Part shown: positions 7,452 through 16,361 of the stretch, in pieces | Layout of the letters: each line of letters starts with the position of its first letter | Numbering within the stretch: position 1 is the stretch's first letter | Assembly: GCA_002477475.1 (NCBI GenBank) | Contig: DLPX01000054.1 | Location: 5,384-35,534 of the forward strand | Length of the DNA: 30,151 bases | DNA from: Proteobacteria bacterium UBA7447 | GTDB lineage: Bacteria; Pseudomonadota; Gammaproteobacteria; Arenicellales; UBA868 | Direction of reading: 5' to 3' | Position numbers and translations under genes: made by a program | The notes under the pieces: generated by a model | Database searches by the model: none | What the model was told of the DNA's origin: nothing | Seen by the model: only the letters and a program-made list of their open reading frames with translations

Positions 7452-8750
7452 ATGAAATCGACCAGACTCCCAGGCTTCACCACCATTTTGATTGTTCTTT
7501 CTTTTCTGGGGATGACCCAGGTGTCGCGTGCCTACGATGGATCGCAAGCAGACGCTCTGCCGATCGAGGATTTGCGGCTCTTTGCTGAGATATTCAGCAT
7601 GATCAAAAGAGATTATGTTGAGCCTATCGATGACGCGACCCTGCTGCGCGACGCCGTTCGCGGAATGCTCGGTGGCCTGGATCCGCACTCGGGTTATCTT
7701 GACCCGAGCTCGTTCCACGATATCAACGTCGACACACGCGGAGAATTTGGAGGCCTTGGGATCGAGGTTACCCTGGAGGAGGGTGTGATTCGTGTGGTGG
7801 CGCCGATCGACGGTACGCCTGCCGACCGGGCCGGCATTCAGAGCGGAGACCTCATCATTCGGCTGGATGGCAAGACGGTGAAGGGCAATTCCCTGGACAG
7901 CGCGGTGGAGCAGATGCGCGGGGAACCGGGCAGCGAGATCACATTGACTATCGTGCGCGAAGGCGTTGATCAGCCCTTTGACGTGACTCTGAAGCGGGCG
8001 ATCATCCAATTGCACAGCGCCCGCGGCGAGTTGCTCGAAGACCGTTATGGTTACGTTCGGGTGAGTCAGTTTCAGTCAGGGACGAGCGCGTCACTTCGTC
8101 GTCAAATCGAAAAGCTTGAGGAAGCCGCCGGCGAGCCACTGTCCGGGCTGGTGCTGGATCTTCGTAACAATCCGGGTGGGGTGTTGAATGGCGCTGTGGA
8201 AGTCACTGATCTTTTTCTGCGCGAGGGCGTCATTGTGTCGACTCGCGGGCGTACCGCCGACGCCGATTACACCTTTAGCGCCACAGCGCGCGATGTGTTG
8301 GAAGGTGCGCCGATGGTTGTCTTGGTCAACCGGGGCTCAGCGTCGGCTTCCGAGATCGTCGCCGGAGCACTGCAGGACCATGGCCGTGCGCTGATCCTGG
8401 GAACCAAGACGTTTGGCAAGGGGTCCGTGCAGACCATATTGCCGATGAATAACGGGGCGGCGCTGAAACTTACCACGGCCCGCTATTACACACCCAACGG
8501 CCGCTCAATCCAGGCGACTGGGATCGAGCCGGATATCGTGAGCCGGCGGTTGCAGTTGTCCGATCAGCCAAACCGTTCCGGTACCCGCGAGGCGGATCTC
8601 GCCGGGCATCTGCAAAATGAATCCACCGATTCGGAGAATGAAGCCGGTGCGGCAGTGCAGGCAGAGCGCCTGCAGGATCGCGACTTTGAGGTGGGCGAGG
8701 CGCTTAATCTTCTAAAAGGAATGGTACTGGCCCGTCGCCAGACAGGCTGA
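7452..8750 (+). CDS. ctpA: C-terminal processing serine protease (S41 family, CtpA)
   Basis: The 432-residue protein begins with a signal peptide (about residues 1-27, ending near VSRA). It continues with the N-terminal helical region and GGLDPHSGYLDP, then a PDZ domain (GGLGIEVTLEEGVIRVVAPIDG; GIQSGDLIIRLDG). The S41 catalytic core has the Ser motif NRGSASASEIVAG and the Lys motif TKTFGKGSVQT. It is a Ser/Lys-dyad periplasmic protease that trims substrate C-termini, in other gammaproteobacteria often murein hydrolases or their partners. The envC gene that frequently precedes it is not present here; instead it is divergent from the ArsR-type gene. A TATACT at 7398-7403 may be its -10. No clear Shine-Dalgarno sequence precedes the ATG. 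Confidence 0.95.
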   Translation: MKSTRLPGFTTILIVLSFLGMTQVSRAYDGSQADALPIEDLRLFAEIFSMIKRDYVEPIDDATLLRDAVRGMLGGLDPHSGYLDPSSFHDINVDTRGEFGGLGIEVTLEEGVIRVVAPIDGTPADRAGIQSGDLIIRLDGKTVKGNSLDSAVEQMRGEPGSEITLTIVREGVDQPFDVTLKRAIIQLHSARGELLEDRYGYVRVSQFQSGTSASLRRQIEKLEEAAGEPLSGLVLDLRNNPGGVLNGAVEVTDLFLREGVIVSTRGRTADADYTFSATARDVLEGAPMVVLVNRGSASASEIVAGALQDHGRALILGTKTFGKGSVQTILPMNNGAALKLTTARYYTPNGRSIQATGIEPDIVSRRLQLSDQPNRSGTREADLAGHLQNESTDSENEAGAAVQAERLQDRDFEVGEALNLLKGMVLARRQTG

Positions 8751-8764
8751 TCGTGATTTCGGTT

Positions 8765-9232
8765 TCAGTCCCCGATGGCGCAGCGCCAGGATCCAACTTC
8801 GGCCTCGCGTTTTCCGTCAAACAGCCAGAGTGACCCGGGTGTGATACGAACGGTGGGCTCATTTTTGTTGGGGTCACTTCGGGATCGCTTGCCTGACCAT
8901 CGCATCATCAGCGCTGCTTCCTCGGGACAGTCCTCTTCGGAATAGATCTGACAGGCAGCAAATCCCACCTGTGCCACCCGGTGCACCTCAAGGTCAAGCG
9001 GCATGGCATGACAGCCGGGTTCGTCCCGATTGGGCACCAATGACAGCTCGGTGAGCTGGTTCGTGCTGTTGATGCTGTAAAACCGGATGTGGCTATCTGC
9101 GACGGGTTCCGTTGGCGTCTGTGCACAGCCGGAAAGCCACCCCAGTATCAGCACGGTCGCGATCTGGCGCCATGCGTTGGCGGACCTGGTGTTGGCCGGG
9201 GCCCGTTTATCCGAAAAGTCTGCAGGTTTCAT
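8765..9232 (-). CDS. Hypothetical lipoprotein
   Basis: I do not recognise this family. The 155-residue protein has a long polar n-region, a hydrophobic stretch (IATVLILGW) and a lipobox LSGC with the lipidated cysteine at about residue 36. The mature part is about 120 residues and carries three further cysteines (GCHAMP, AACQIYSEEDCPEE). It also has an aromatic ending, IRFYSINSTNQLTEL early and SWRCAIGD at the C-terminus. A small disulfide-stabilised periplasmic domain is likely. The start at 9232 (MKPADF) is chosen because it gives a credible lipoprotein signal; in-frame starts at 9277 and 9301 would make the n-region far too long. It converges on ctpA and is divergent from polA. Confidence 0.7.
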   Translation of the reverse strand: MKPADFSDKRAPANTRSANAWRQIATVLILGWLSGCAQTPTEPVADSHIRFYSINSTNQLTELSLVPNRDEPGCHAMPLDLEVHRVAQVGFAACQIYSEEDCPEEAALMMRWSGKRSRSDPNKNEPTVRITPGSLWLFDGKREAEVGSWRCAIGD

Positions 9233-9327
9233 GGGGGAGTTGTAGTTCAATAAGTCAGCGGTACACAAAACAATCATCGCGCCTGCGCGAGTCGGACGCA
9301 AGACGCACGCAGCCGCTTGAGTAAACG

Positions 9328-9333
9328 TATACT
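9328..9333 (+). promoter_or_regulatory. Possible -10 box of polA
   Basis: TATACT lies 59 nt before the chosen polA ATG. No good -35 hexamer is seen at 16-18 nt upstream. If real, transcription would begin near 9340, downstream of the ATG at 9317, and that supports the later polA start. Confidence 0.25.
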
Positions 9334-9391
9334 GGTCTTGAGGTACTCAACCCCATCACAACAGCGCTTTCAGGAATCCAACCCAAACGCC

Positions 9392-12082
9392 ATGTCGAAA
9401 CAATTGGTACTCGTTGACGGATCGTCTTATCTGTATCGGGCTTTTCATGCCATGCCCAATCTCGCCAACTCGCGCGGCGAATCCACCGGCGCGGTCTACG
9501 GCATCGTCAACATGCTGCGCCGGCTCATGCGCGAATACGAGACGCCGTATTTTGCCGTGGTGTTTGATGCGCCTGGAAAAACTTTTCGGGACAGACTTTA
9601 CAGCGCTTACAAGGCGAACCGCCCGTCGATGCCGGATGAACTGCGCTCGCAGATTGACAAGGTCAACGCAGTCATCGGCGCAATGGGGCTGCCTTTGTTA
9701 TCCGTGCCGGATGTCGAAGCCGACGACGTGATCGGCACGCTCGCCCGCCGGGCCAGCGCCTGCGGGATGGAAACGGTGATCGTCAGCGGCGACAAGGATC
9801 TGGCGCAACTGGTGGATGCGAAGGTCTGCATGTGTGACAGCATGAAGGACGTGGTCTATGACGTCGAGGGAGTAAAAACCAAGTTCGGCGTCCCTCCGGA
9901 CCGAATCGTGGATTTTCTGGCGTTGGTCGGTGATACCTCTGACAACATCCCCGGCGTGCCCAAGGTAGGCCCAAAGACCGCAGTACGCTGGTTGCAAGAA
10001 TACGGCTCGCTTGATGAATTGTTGGCCCAGGCCGATTCGGTGTCCGGGAAGGTAGGGGAGAACCTGCGTGCTTCCCTCGAACAGATACCCCTGTCTTACG
10101 AGTTGGCGACGGTGAAGTGTGACGTGGCGCTCGACAAGGGGCCGGAAGATCTAAAGATCGGCGCTCCGGATGAAGAGACGTTGCGCCAGCTCTACGCCGA
10201 GCTTGAGTTCAAGACCTGGCTTGCTGACCTGGGTGGGCTCAACGAAGCGCAGGAAGACAGCGCCACGGCGAGCGCCGAGTATGAAACGGTGCTGGATAAG
10301 AAATCCTTTTCCCGGTGGCTTAAGCGCCTCTCCAACGCGCCGCTTTTTGCTTTTGATACCGAGACCACTTCCATCGACGCCATGCGGGCAAGGATTGTGG
10401 GTGTCTCCTTTGCGGTCAAACCCGGTGAGGGGGCTTATGTTCCGCTCGCGCATGATTACCTTGATGCGCCCTCGCAGCTGAATCGTGAAGAAGTGCTGGA
10501 GGCATTGCGGCCTTTGCTGGAGGATCCGGATCAGGAAAAGGTCGGTCAGAACCTTAAGTACGACTGTACTGTGCTCAGCAACCACGGCATTACGCTTGCC
10601 GGCATGCGTTTTGACACGATGCTGGAATCCTATGTTCTCGATAGCACCGGGTCGCGCCATGACATGGATACGCTTGCGCTCAAGTATCTCGGCCACAAGA
10701 CCATTTCTTTTGAAGAGGTGGCGGGCAAAGGCAAGAACCAGCTGTCGTTCAACGAACTGCCCCTTGAGGACGCTGGTCCCTATGCCGCTGAGGATGCCGA
10801 GGTCACGCTGCGCCTGCATCAGGTGCTGTTTGACCGGCTGCAGACAGAGCGAGGTCAGTACGACCTGTTCGAGCAGATTGAGATGCCTCTGGTGCCGGTG
10901 CTGTCGAAGATCGAGCGTACCGGTGTGCGGGTGGACTGCGACATGCTGGCTACGCAGAGTGCCGAACTCGCCGAACGCATTGCCGAGCTGGAAGCGATGG
11001 CGTACGAAGAGGCTGGCTCGGTTTTCAATGTCGCCTCGCCCAAACAGATACAGGAAATCCTGTTTGAGAAAATGGAATTGCCGGTGCTGGCCAAGACACC
11101 CAAGGGGCAGCCGTCGACCGCGGAAAGCGTCCTGGCAGAGTTGGCCGAAGAGCACGAGTTGCCGCGCCTGATTCTGGAGCACCGGGGTTTGAGCAAACTC
11201 CGATCCACTTATACCGAGAAACTGCCTGCTCTGGTGAATCCCGATACGGGACGGGTGCATACCTCCTATCACCAGGCAGCGGTGGCCACCGGACGCCTCT
11301 CCTCCAGTGACCCGAACCTGCAGAACATCCCCATCCGCACGGCAGAGGGCAGGCGCATCCGCGAAGCCTTTGTTCCCGCGCCAGGGAGCCAGCTCGTTGC
11401 GGCGGATTATTCCCAGATCGAACTGCGGATAATGGCCCACCTGTCCGCTGATGAAGGCCTACTGGGCGCTTTTGAAAAAGGAGAGGATGTACACCGCGCG
11501 ACAGCTGCGGAAGTTTTTGGCACGCCGGTCGAGGAGGTTTCAGGTGACCAGCGGCGCAGCGCCAAGGCTATCAATTTCGGACTGATTTACGGCATGTCTG
11601 CCTTTGGCCTCGCGCGTCAGTTGGGCATTGAGCGCGGTCAGGCGCAGGAATATATCGATCTTTATTTCGAGCGATATCCCGGTGTCCGTACGTTTATGGA
11701 CGAGATCAGGGCCCAGGTGCGGGAACAGCGTTTCGTGGAAACGGTGTTTGGCCGCCGTCTTTTTCTGGCCGATATCAGTTCCAGTAACCACGCGCGCAGG
11801 CAGGCGGCAGAGCGTGCTGCAATCAATGCGCCGATGCAGGGAACGGCAGCGGATCTCATCAAAATTGCGATGCTGGCTGTGGACAAGTGGCTGACTGACG
11901 ATCAGTGCGGTGCCCGCATCATCATGCAGGTGCACGATGAGTTGGTTCTGGAAGTGCCCGAGTCAGAGACGGATCGCGTATCGGAGGCGTTGGCCCAGAT
12001 GATGTCCTCGGTGGCGCAGCTCGCTGTGCCGCTGAAAGTGGACGTCGGTAGCGGTATCAACTGGGCGCAGGCACACAGCTGA
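9392..12082 (+). CDS. polA: DNA polymerase I
   Basis: The 896-residue protein contains all three PolA domains. The 5'-3' exonuclease is residues 1 to about 290 (LVDGSSYLYRAFHAMPNL, DAPGKTFRD, VSGDKDLAQLV, GDTSDNIPGVPKVGPKTA). The 3'-5' exonuclease is intact, with acidic residues in FAFDTETTSID, NLKYDCTVL and YAAEDAEVTLRLH. The polymerase has motif A VAADYSQIELRIMAHLS at about residue 668, the O-helix RRSAKAINFGLIYGMS and motif C QVHDELVLEVP. It removes RNA primers and fills gaps in replication and repair. The ATG at 9392 (MSKQLVLVDGSS) matches the family N-terminus; an in-frame ATG 25 codons earlier gives a non-homologous extension. It converges on engB with 10 nt between stops and no visible terminator. 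Confidence 0.98.
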   Translation: MSKQLVLVDGSSYLYRAFHAMPNLANSRGESTGAVYGIVNMLRRLMREYETPYFAVVFDAPGKTFRDRLYSAYKANRPSMPDELRSQIDKVNAVIGAMGLPLLSVPDVEADDVIGTLARRASACGMETVIVSGDKDLAQLVDAKVCMCDSMKDVVYDVEGVKTKFGVPPDRIVDFLALVGDTSDNIPGVPKVGPKTAVRWLQEYGSLDELLAQADSVSGKVGENLRASLEQIPLSYELATVKCDVALDKGPEDLKIGAPDEETLRQLYAELEFKTWLADLGGLNEAQEDSATASAEYETVLDKKSFSRWLKRLSNAPLFAFDTETTSIDAMRARIVGVSFAVKPGEGAYVPLAHDYLDAPSQLNREEVLEALRPLLEDPDQEKVGQNLKYDCTVLSNHGITLAGMRFDTMLESYVLDSTGSRHDMDTLALKYLGHKTISFEEVAGKGKNQLSFNELPLEDAGPYAAEDAEVTLRLHQVLFDRLQTERGQYDLFEQIEMPLVPVLSKIERTGVRVDCDMLATQSAELAERIAELEAMAYEEAGSVFNVASPKQIQEILFEKMELPVLAKTPKGQPSTAESVLAELAEEHELPRLILEHRGLSKLRSTYTEKLPALVNPDTGRVHTSYHQAAVATGRLSSSDPNLQNIPIRTAEGRRIREAFVPAPGSQLVAADYSQIELRIMAHLSADEGLLGAFEKGEDVHRATAAEVFGTPVEEVSGDQRRSAKAINFGLIYGMSAFGLARQLGIERGQAQEYIDLYFERYPGVRTFMDEIRAQVREQRFVETVFGRRLFLADISSSNHARRQAAERAAINAPMQGTAADLIKIAMLAVDKWLTDDQCGARIIMQVHDELVLEVPESETDRVSEALAQMMSSVAQLAVPLKVDVGSGINWAQAHS

Positions 12083-12092
12083 CGGGCGGGAT

Positions 12093-12710
12093 TTACGCCT
12101 TCTGAGAAAGCAGTTCAGCGATGCGCTCGCGCGCTTCATCGACGCCGATGCTTTGGGTGGCCGAGAAAAGCTGAGTGGTGACGAGCGGCATGCCTTGTAA
12201 AAACTTATTGGCATCGCGCAACGCCTGCAGTCTCTTGCCGCGGCCCAGCTTGTCGCACTTGGTCAGCAGGATATGGATTGGCAGGTCAGCAGTCGCACAC
12301 CATTCGATCAACTTGCGGTCCGGCGCGGTAGGTTCGCGGCGGCAGTCAACGGGCAGAATCAGTGCCCGCAGGGTCTTCCGCTCTTCCAGGTAACGCTGAA
12401 CGGTTTTTTCCCAGTGTTGTTGCAGGGCTGCCGGGACTTTGGCGTAGCCGTAGCCGGGCAAGTCCACCAGGCGGAAATGATCATCCAGGCGAAAAAAGAT
12501 GATCTGCTGGGTCCGGCCCGGGGTTTTGCTGGTGCGTGCCAAGGCTTTGCGCGACGTAATGGCATTGATCGCGCTGGATTTGCCAACGTTGGATCTCCCC
12601 GCGAATGCCACCTCTGCGCCAGTATCGTCCATCCAGTCACGCGGATGGTGTGCAGCACAGTAATACTCGGCCTGTCGCAGCAGTTGAGGTTCGCAGGTGG
12701 TTGAAGTCAC
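12093..12710 (-). CDS. engB: Ribosome-biogenesis GTP-binding protein EngB (YsxC/YihA)
   Basis: This 205-residue single-domain GTPase has G1 GRSNVGKSS at residues 38-46, the switch-I threonine in SKTPGRTQQI, G3 DLPGYGYAKVP at 83-93 and G4 TKCDK at 151-155, all typical of EngB. EngB assists maturation of the 50S ribosomal subunit. The start is GTG, positioned so that the N-terminal arm (CEPQLLRQAEYYCAAHHP) matches the family. The gene converges with polA, as in E. coli, and is divergent from cytochrome c4. The divergent -10 box for the cytochrome gene lies only 5 nt from its start codon. No Spot 42-like RNA is visible between polA and engB, since only 10 nt separate the stops. Confidence 0.96.
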   Translation of the reverse strand: MTSTTCEPQLLRQAEYYCAAHHPRDWMDDTGAEVAFAGRSNVGKSSAINAITSRKALARTSKTPGRTQQIIFFRLDDHFRLVDLPGYGYAKVPAALQQHWEKTVQRYLEERKTLRALILPVDCRREPTAPDRKLIEWCATADLPIHILLTKCDKLGRGKRLQALRDANKFLQGMPLVTTQLFSATQSIGVDEARERIAELLSQKA

Positions 12711-12714
12711 AGGG

Positions 12715-12720
12715 TATAAT
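12715..12720 (+). promoter_or_regulatory. -10 box, probable promoter of cytochrome c4 gene
   Basis: A perfect TATAAT occurs 131 nt before the cytochrome c4 ATG. The sequence at the -35 position (around 12691-12697) is poor, so an activator may be needed. The implied leader is about 120 nt and contains two CAGGCCTG palindromes at 12760 and 12791, 31 bp apart. Confidence 0.4.
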
Positions 12721-12850
12721 TGCTTTTTCGTCTGGTCACAGGCAGCACGGGTCCCGATGCAGGCCTGCGACTGAATTCCGCACAGGCGTACAGGCCTGGC
12801 AGGCGCAGGTGGCCCCGGTCAGCGGGCGCGTTAACAACAGGAGCAGTTTA

Positions 12851-13453
12851 ATGAATCGGTGGGTATCCATCATCACGACCATTTTAATGACTGGTGTCTC
12901 AGCTCAAGGGATTGCCGGTGATCCCGCCGCGGGCGAGGCGAAGGCGCAGGCTTGTGTGGCCTGTCATGGGGCGGATGGTAACAGTGCCAATTCAGGCTTC
13001 CCGTCGCTGGCAGGACAGGTTCCGGGATATATCGCCGGACAACTGGCTGCCTTCAAATCAGGCAAGCGGGCCAACGCCATCATGATGGGGCTGGCGCAGC
13101 CGCTGAGTGCCGAGGACATGGCCGATCTTGACGCGTGGTATGCGTCTCAGACAATCGCGCCGCGAAGTATCAGCGAAGATCAGCTTGCGCTCGCCAGCGA
13201 GGGCGAATCCCTCTATCGGGGCGGTTCGGCCGAGCTTGCAGTGCCGGCATGCATGGCGTGCCATGGTCCGGCGGGGCATGGTATACCCTCGAACTACCCG
13301 AGGGTCGCAGGCCAGTGGCCCGAGTATCTGGAGGGCCAACTGCTGGCGTTCAAGTCTGGTGAGCGCGCCGGCAAGATCATGGGCCCGATCGCCCACCGGC
13401 TGTCGGCGCAGCAGATCCATGCGCTTTCGGTCTACATGTCGGCGCTGCAATAG
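12851..13453 (+). CDS. Diheme cytochrome c4
   Basis: This 200-residue secreted protein has a signal peptide ending around residue 22 (SAQGIAG) and two homologous monoheme domains. Heme motifs are CVACH at about residue 35 and CMACH at about residue 133. Each is followed by a matching SLAGQVPGYIAGQLAAFKSG / RVAGQWPEYLEGQLLAFKSG stretch and a distal Met region (ANAIMMG, GKIMGPIA). Cytochrome c4 carries electrons from the bc1 complex to cbb3-type oxidases in the periplasm. The start at 12851 has a GGAG ribosome-binding site; the open frame runs further upstream, but without a signal peptide. It is next to engB, as in Pseudomonas and relatives. Confidence 0.95.
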   Translation: MNRWVSIITTILMTGVSAQGIAGDPAAGEAKAQACVACHGADGNSANSGFPSLAGQVPGYIAGQLAAFKSGKRANAIMMGLAQPLSAEDMADLDAWYASQTIAPRSISEDQLALASEGESLYRGGSAELAVPACMACHGPAGHGIPSNYPRVAGQWPEYLEGQLLAFKSGERAGKIMGPIAHRLSAQQIHALSVYMSALQ

Positions 13454-13531
13454 CGCGATCCACCTGTATCCGGCCGCACTTCGCCGGTACACCAGCCCGC
13501 CTGTGTTCAGGTAGCGGCTCCGGAGACCACT

Positions 13532-14917
13532 ATGGCAACCGACAAACTTTGGGGCGGGCGCTTTAGCGGCAGGACCGACACGACCGTGGAGGCCTTTACC
13601 GCCTCAGAACATTTTGACCGCCGGCTCGCGGAATACGACATCGCTGGTTCGCGGGCGCATGCCCTGATGTTGAAGTCCTGTGGAATCATCAGCGAAGCGG
13701 ATTGCAACACAATCATCGATGGCCTCGAGACCATCTCACAGGAGATCGCGGACGATCGCTTTGTGTGGAGCGCAGCGCTCGAAGATGTGCATATGAATAT
13801 CGAGGCGCGGCTCACTGAAATCGCCGGCGAGCCCGGCAAGAAACTGCACACTGCTCGTTCGCGCAATGACCAGGTCGCCACGGATATGCGGCTCTTTACC
13901 CGCGACGCAATTGATCAGCTGCAGGCCGATCTCACCGCGCTGCAGTATGCGCTCGTTGACCTTGCCGAGGCGGAAGCTGACTCGGTCATGCCGGGGATGA
14001 CCCATATGCAGAGTGCCCAACCTGTGACCTGCGGTCATCACCTGCTCGCCTGGAACGCCATGCTGGAAAGAGACTGGCAGCGTTTTGGCGATTGCCGCAA
14101 ACGGGTCAATCTGTCCCCGCTGGGTGTTGCCGCGCTAGCCGGCACCGGGTTTCCCGTCGACCGGAACATGACCGCCGCTACCCTGGGCTTTGAGGGTGTT
14201 TGCAGCAACTCCCTGGACGCTGTGTCGGACAGGGATTTCATCCTCGAATTCTGCGGAGCGGTTGCGCTGATGATGGTGCACCTTTCCCGGATGGCCGAAG
14301 AACTGGTGTTGTGGGCGTCTCAGCATTTTGGGTTCGTGGATCTGGGAGATCCCTTCTGCACCGGATCCAGCATCATGCCGCAGAAGAAAAACCCTGATGT
14401 GGCAGAACTGGTGCGCGGCAGGAGCGGCCGGGCCGTGGGAAACCTGACCGCATTGTTGGTGCTGATGAAGGGGCAGCCGCTCGCTTACAATCGGGACAAT
14501 CAGGAAGACAAGCAGCCGCTTTTTGACAGTTTTGACAACGCCCATGCCTGTTTGGGGGTACTGGCTGCCATGGTGCCGAATATGATCTTTGACCGAGAAC
14601 GGATGCGAAATGCTGCGAGCCGCGGGCATGCGACAGCAACAGATCTTGCGGACTATCTGGTGCGCGGAGGATTGGCTTTTCGTGATGCGCACGAACTCGT
14701 GGGAACAGCGGTACACCTTGCCGAGTCATCAGGCCGCGAACTTGATGCCTTGTCGCTTGAAGAACTGCGGGGTGTGAGTGATCGAATCAACGAAGACGTG
14801 TTTGAGATCCTGACGCTGGAAGGGTCGCTGCACTCACGGAATCACATCGGCGGAACGGCTCCTGACCAGGTGCGCCTGGCCGCCGCGCAGGCCAGGCAGG
14901 TTTTGGCAGAACGGTGA
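13532..14917 (+). CDS. argH: Argininosuccinate lyase
   Basis: The 461-residue protein matches ArgH throughout: LWGGRFSGRTDTTVEAF at the start, EDVHMNIEARL, the conserved TARSRNDQVATDMRL, and GMTHMQSAQPVTCGHHLLAW carrying the active-site His. The fumarase/aspartase superfamily signature GSSIMPQKKNPD, at about residues 277-288, carries the catalytic serine loop. It cleaves argininosuccinate to arginine and fumarate, the last step of arginine synthesis. An ACCGGAG-like ribosome-binding site (CGGAG) sits 7 nt before the ATG. It is followed 5 nt later by lptM and then lysA, so these three form a probable operon. Confidence 0.98.
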   Translation: MATDKLWGGRFSGRTDTTVEAFTASEHFDRRLAEYDIAGSRAHALMLKSCGIISEADCNTIIDGLETISQEIADDRFVWSAALEDVHMNIEARLTEIAGEPGKKLHTARSRNDQVATDMRLFTRDAIDQLQADLTALQYALVDLAEAEADSVMPGMTHMQSAQPVTCGHHLLAWNAMLERDWQRFGDCRKRVNLSPLGVAALAGTGFPVDRNMTAATLGFEGVCSNSLDAVSDRDFILEFCGAVALMMVHLSRMAEELVLWASQHFGFVDLGDPFCTGSSIMPQKKNPDVAELVRGRSGRAVGNLTALLVLMKGQPLAYNRDNQEDKQPLFDSFDNAHACLGVLAAMVPNMIFDRERMRNAASRGHATATDLADYLVRGGLAFRDAHELVGTAVHLAESSGRELDALSLEELRGVSDRINEDVFEILTLEGSLHSRNHIGGTAPDQVRLAAAQARQVLAER

Positions 14918-14922
14918 CTGAG

Positions 14923-15084
14923 ATGGTATTTCTTAAGCTGAGCCGAGTTCGACAGGCGGCCGCACTCGCCCTGGTGGCGCTTGCGCTGGGCGCTAGCGTG
15001 CTGAGCGCAGGCTGCGGCCAGAAAGGCCCGCTGTATCTTCCTGAAACGCCCGCCTCAGAAGAGTCCGAAGACAGCGACAGTTAA
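14923..15084 (+). CDS. lptM: LptM (YifL/LppL-like) small lipoprotein
   Basis: This 53-residue protein begins with a signal peptide rich in Ala/Leu and a lipobox SAGC, with the lipidated cysteine at residue 31. The hallmark CGQKGPLYLP of LptM/LppL follows, then a short acidic Ser/Glu/Asp tail. In E. coli LptM assists assembly and disulfide formation of the LPS translocon LptD/LptE in the outer membrane. Its position between argH and lysA fits the common lptM-lysA linkage of gammaproteobacteria. It starts 5 nt after argH and ends 7 nt before lysA, implying coupled translation. Confidence 0.93.
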   Translation: MVFLKLSRVRQAAALALVALALGASVLSAGCGQKGPLYLPETPASEESEDSDS

Positions 15085-15091
15085 TCCGAAC

Positions 15092-16345
15092 GTGGATCAC
15101 TTCGGATATCGACAGGATCGGCTGTACGCAGAGGAGGTCCCGCTTTCGGCCATCGCCGAGCGTGTCGGGACGCCGTGTTATGTCTACTCGCACGCCACCC
15201 TGGAACGCCATTATCGGGTGTTCGACGAGGCCTTTGGTGACTGGCCGCATCATATCTGTTTCGCTGTCAAGGCAAACGGCAATCTCGCCGTCCTTCAGGT
15301 GCTCGAGCGTCTTGGCGCGGGTTTCGATATTGTCTCCGGAGGAGAGTTGGCTCGGGTCCTTGCCGCCGGCGGTCGTGCCAGCAATGTGGTTTTCTCAGGG
15401 GTCGGCAAGTCTAGCGATGAAATCGCAAAGGCCCTGACGGCCGGCGTCCGGATTCTGAGCATTGAGTCCGGGGAAGAACTTGAACGGGTGAATGCGGTTG
15501 CCCTCTCCCTTGGCCACAAAGCGCCAATCGGTATTCGGATCAACCCCGATGTGGATCCAAACACTCACCCGTATATCGCCACCGGTCTTCGAGAGAACAA
15601 GTTCGGGGTGCCGGCAGCGGACGCGCCAGAACTTTACCGAAAAGCCAGTGCGATGGCGGGGATTGAGGTCGTCGGGATCGGCTGCCACATCGGCTCGCAG
15701 CTGACCGAGATTGCCCCTTTTTGCGATGCCGTGGAAAGAGTCCTCGATGTGGTGGATACCCTTGCCCAGGACGACATCAGGTTGTCACATCTGGATCTGG
15801 GCGGCGGAGTGGGTATCCGGTATTCCGACGAGACGCCACCTGATCCGAAAGACTATGTGCAGGCGATTCTCGCTATCCTCAAGCGTCGAAACTGCGATCT
15901 CGCCGTGACACTGGAGCCGGGCCGCGCGATTGCAGGAAATGCGGGCGTGCTGCTGAGTTCTGTGGAGTACATCAAGTCCGGGCCCGAAAAAGATTTTGTG
16001 ATCGTCGATGCCGCAATGAATGATCTGCTGCGTCCGGCTTTGTATCAGGCCTGGCATGAGGTAGTCCGGGCAGATCGTGGCCCGGACCGCAAGATGCTGA
16101 CATGCGATGTTGTGGGACCGGTCTGTGAGACGGGTGATTTCATTGCCCGCGACCGCCAGTTAGCGGTCGCGCCGGGCGATCTGGTTGTGGTCCGTTCGGT
16201 GGGAGCTTACGGTTTCGTCATGGCATCCAACTACAACACCCGACCGCGCCCGGCTGAGGTAATGGTGGATGGTGATCAACTTTACGTGGTCCGCGAGCGT
16301 GAGCAGACCGCCGATCTTTTCTCGGCGGAAACGCTGCTGCCGTGA
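15092..16345 (+). CDS. lysA: Diaminopimelate decarboxylase
   Basis: The 417-residue protein is a fold-III PLP enzyme. The PLP lysine lies in CFAVKANGN at about residue 60. The conserved FDIVSGGEL, RINPDVDPNTHPYIATG, NKFGV, GIGCHIGSQLT, HLDLGGGVGI, LEPGRAIAGNAG and the substrate/dimer motif GPVCETGDF are all present, with the C-terminal SYGAY-equivalent VGAYGFVMASNYN. It decarboxylates meso-diaminopimelate to lysine. The start is GTG, 7 nt after the lptM stop. In many relatives dapF follows lysA; here the next gene is instead a polytopic membrane protein, marking the start of an accessory region. Confidence 0.98.
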   Translation: MDHFGYRQDRLYAEEVPLSAIAERVGTPCYVYSHATLERHYRVFDEAFGDWPHHICFAVKANGNLAVLQVLERLGAGFDIVSGGELARVLAAGGRASNVVFSGVGKSSDEIAKALTAGVRILSIESGEELERVNAVALSLGHKAPIGIRINPDVDPNTHPYIATGLRENKFGVPAADAPELYRKASAMAGIEVVGIGCHIGSQLTEIAPFCDAVERVLDVVDTLAQDDIRLSHLDLGGGVGIRYSDETPPDPKDYVQAILAILKRRNCDLAVTLEPGRAIAGNAGVLLSSVEYIKSGPEKDFVIVDAAMNDLLRPALYQAWHEVVRADRGPDRKMLTCDVVGPVCETGDFIARDRQLAVAPGDLVVVRSVGAYGFVMASNYNTRPRPAEVMVDGDQLYVVREREQTADLFSAETLLP

Positions 16346-16361
16346 TCATTTGTTTGTGTTT

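Noticed and set aside
7257..8015. Minus-strand open frame of 252 codons over the start of ctpA
   Set aside because: It is antisense to the signal peptide and PDZ region of a clear S41 protease and has no family features.
10151..11440. Long minus-strand open frame (429 codons) inside polA
   Set aside because: It is antisense to the conserved polA exonuclease and polymerase domains, has no recognisable domain, and shows the composition expected from GC-rich reverse frames.
12083..12092. Spot 42-like small RNA between polA and engB, as in E. coli
   Set aside because: Only 10 nt separate the two stops, so there is no room for it.
12605..12850. Upstream extension of cytochrome c4
   Set aside because: The extra 82 codons overlap the engB start and a TATAAT box, while a signal peptide and a GGAG site mark the later ATG.
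13470..13487. CCGGC/GCCGG hairpin after cytochrome c4 as terminator
   Set aside because: It has only a 5-bp stem and no T-run follows, and the stretch is simply GC-rich.
14135..14716. Minus-strand open frame of 193 codons inside argH
   Set aside because: It is antisense to the argH catalytic signature region and has no domain.
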